Shown piece by piece: positions 63,423 to 64,000 of a stretch of 64,000 bases of DNA (positions are counted from its first letter, which is position 1; every line of letters begins with the position of its first letter). Below the pieces are notes generated by a model. The model was not told the DNA's origin and ran no database searches. It saw nothing but the letters and a program-made list of their open reading frames with translations. The position numbers and the translations under genes are program-made. Source of the DNA: Siminovitchia acidinfaciens (lineage in GTDB: Bacteria; Bacillota; Bacilli; Bacillales; Bacillaceae_C); contig NZ_QYTV02000002.1 in assembly GCF_003605385.1 (NCBI RefSeq), positions 311,412-375,411 on the forward strand, given 5' to 3'.

Positions 63423-64000
63423 TTAACTTCGCAGTTCCGCATCAGCTTTTTCCTTCAATGCAGCCAATACCTTATCATGCACTTTCGTTACTTCCTCGTC
63501 CGTTAGTGTCCGTTCAGGATCTGCGTAAGTCAATGAGAAGGCAATTGATTTTTTGCCTGCTTCCATATTCTTTCCTTCATAAAGGTCGAATACATGGACG
63601 TTTCTCAAGAGCTTACCACCAGCATCTTTGATGACCGCCTCAAGCGTCGCTGCATTTACATCTTTATCAACGACCAACGCGATATCTCGTGCAATCGATG
63701 GATAACGTGGAATCGTGACGTAGTGCAATTCAGGGAGTTCATAATCAAATACTGGCTCAGCCTGGATTTCAAATACATATGTGTCTTTCAGATCAAGCTC
63801 TTTTTGTAAATGTGGATGAATCTGTCCGGCAAATCCGATTACTTCGCCTGCCAATAAGACTTCCGCAGTGCGCCCCGGATGCATGCCGTCCATTTGTACA
63901 GCCTGCCAAGTAATTTCTTTTTCAAGACCAAGCTTCTTAAATAGGCCTTCCAAGATTCCTTTCACAACATAGAAGTCAACCGGCTTTTTCTCGCCTTGCC
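63423..64000 (-). CDS. pheT: Phenylalanyl-tRNA synthetase beta subunit, C-terminal part
   Basis: The frame is open from the window edge (…GEKKPVDFYVVKGILEGL) to the stop at 63423, giving the last 191 residues of a protein normally about 805 long. The terminal FDX-ACB anticodon-binding domain is visible: RYPSIARDIALVVDKDVNA, HVFDLYEGKNMEAGKKSIAF and ADPERTLTDEEV. The upstream part and pheS lie outside the window. In B. subtilis rnhC is next to it; here 24 kb is inserted. Confidence 0.96.
   Translation of the reverse strand, partial: QGEKKPVDFYVVKGILEGLFKKLGLEKEITWQAVQMDGMHPGRTAEVLLAGEVIGFAGQIHPHLQKELDLKDTYVFEIQAEPVFDYELPELHYVTIPRYPSIARDIALVVDKDVNAATLEAVIKDAGGKLLRNVHVFDLYEGKNMEAGKKSIAFSLTYADPERTLTDEEVTKVHDKVLAALKEKADAELRS

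Noticed and set aside
1-64000. tRNA, rRNA genes, prophage, integrase or transposase genes
   Set aside because: None was recognised on either strand by eye; a tRNA scan was not possible here.

Overview
The window is chromosomal DNA of a spore-forming, low-GC member of the Bacillaceae. The order gerE, ysmA, sdhBAC, yslB, lysC, uvrC, trxA, etfAB, fadB, fadR, lcfA, yshE, mutS2, polX, cvpA, zapA, rnhC matches the Bacillus subtilis chromosome almost gene for gene. The window ends inside pheT, which in B. subtilis lies directly beside rnhC. Supporting features are a lysine riboswitch before lysC, an exact FadR-type palindrome, the sporulation regulator gerE and a CotZ/ExsY-like coat protein. I recognise no species.

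Region 1 (1-16.1 kb) is accessory. It holds a DUF3231-like fragment, an aminotransferase with a RidA-family partner, an endonuclease I-type nuclease, a lactate 2-monooxygenase-like flavoenzyme, a tripartite tricarboxylate (TctC-TctA-TctB) uptake operon, a LysR/EamA divergent pair, an S66 carboxypeptidase and several very small genes. Between 14.1 and 16.1 kb it becomes a gene graveyard with a decayed second gerE end, a truncated alcohol dehydrogenase and a frameshifted amine oxidase.

Region 2 (16.2-39.5 kb) is the conserved core: spore regulator GerE, respiration (Sdh), lysine synthesis control (LysC), repair (UvrC, MutS2, PolX), redox (TrxA), fatty-acid beta-oxidation with its electron acceptor and repressor (LcfA, FadR, FadB, EtfBA), cell division (ZapA) and RNase HIII. 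Several gaps between these genes carry one family of intergenic repeats built from small hairpins with a TCCT(G) loop.

Region 3 (39.7-43.6 kb) has a sugar-dehydrogenase-like lipoprotein, an MFS exporter and an NRDE/TANGO2 protein.

Region 4 (43.8-62.1 kb) is the most striking part. Two copies of the same ~85-bp sequence, in the same orientation, bracket it. Inside are ATP sulfurylase (Sat), APS kinase (CysC) and an SLC13 permease, together with three intact sulfotransferases and one broken one, but no PAPS reductase (CysH). Mixed with these are three paralogous GT4-type glycosyltransferases, a CgeB-like glycosyltransferase, a frameshifted GT2 glycosyltransferase, two sugar-kinase-like proteins, a PIG-L deacetylase, an ATP-grasp ligase, a low-molecular-weight phosphatase and a CotZ-like spore coat protein. 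My reading is that the island imports and activates sulfate to PAPS and uses it to sulfate a glycan, probably one displayed on the spore surface. The individual families are well supported. The spore location and the product are inference.

Region 5 (62.3-64 kb) returns to ordinary genes: a CtaG-family membrane protein and the 3' part of pheT.
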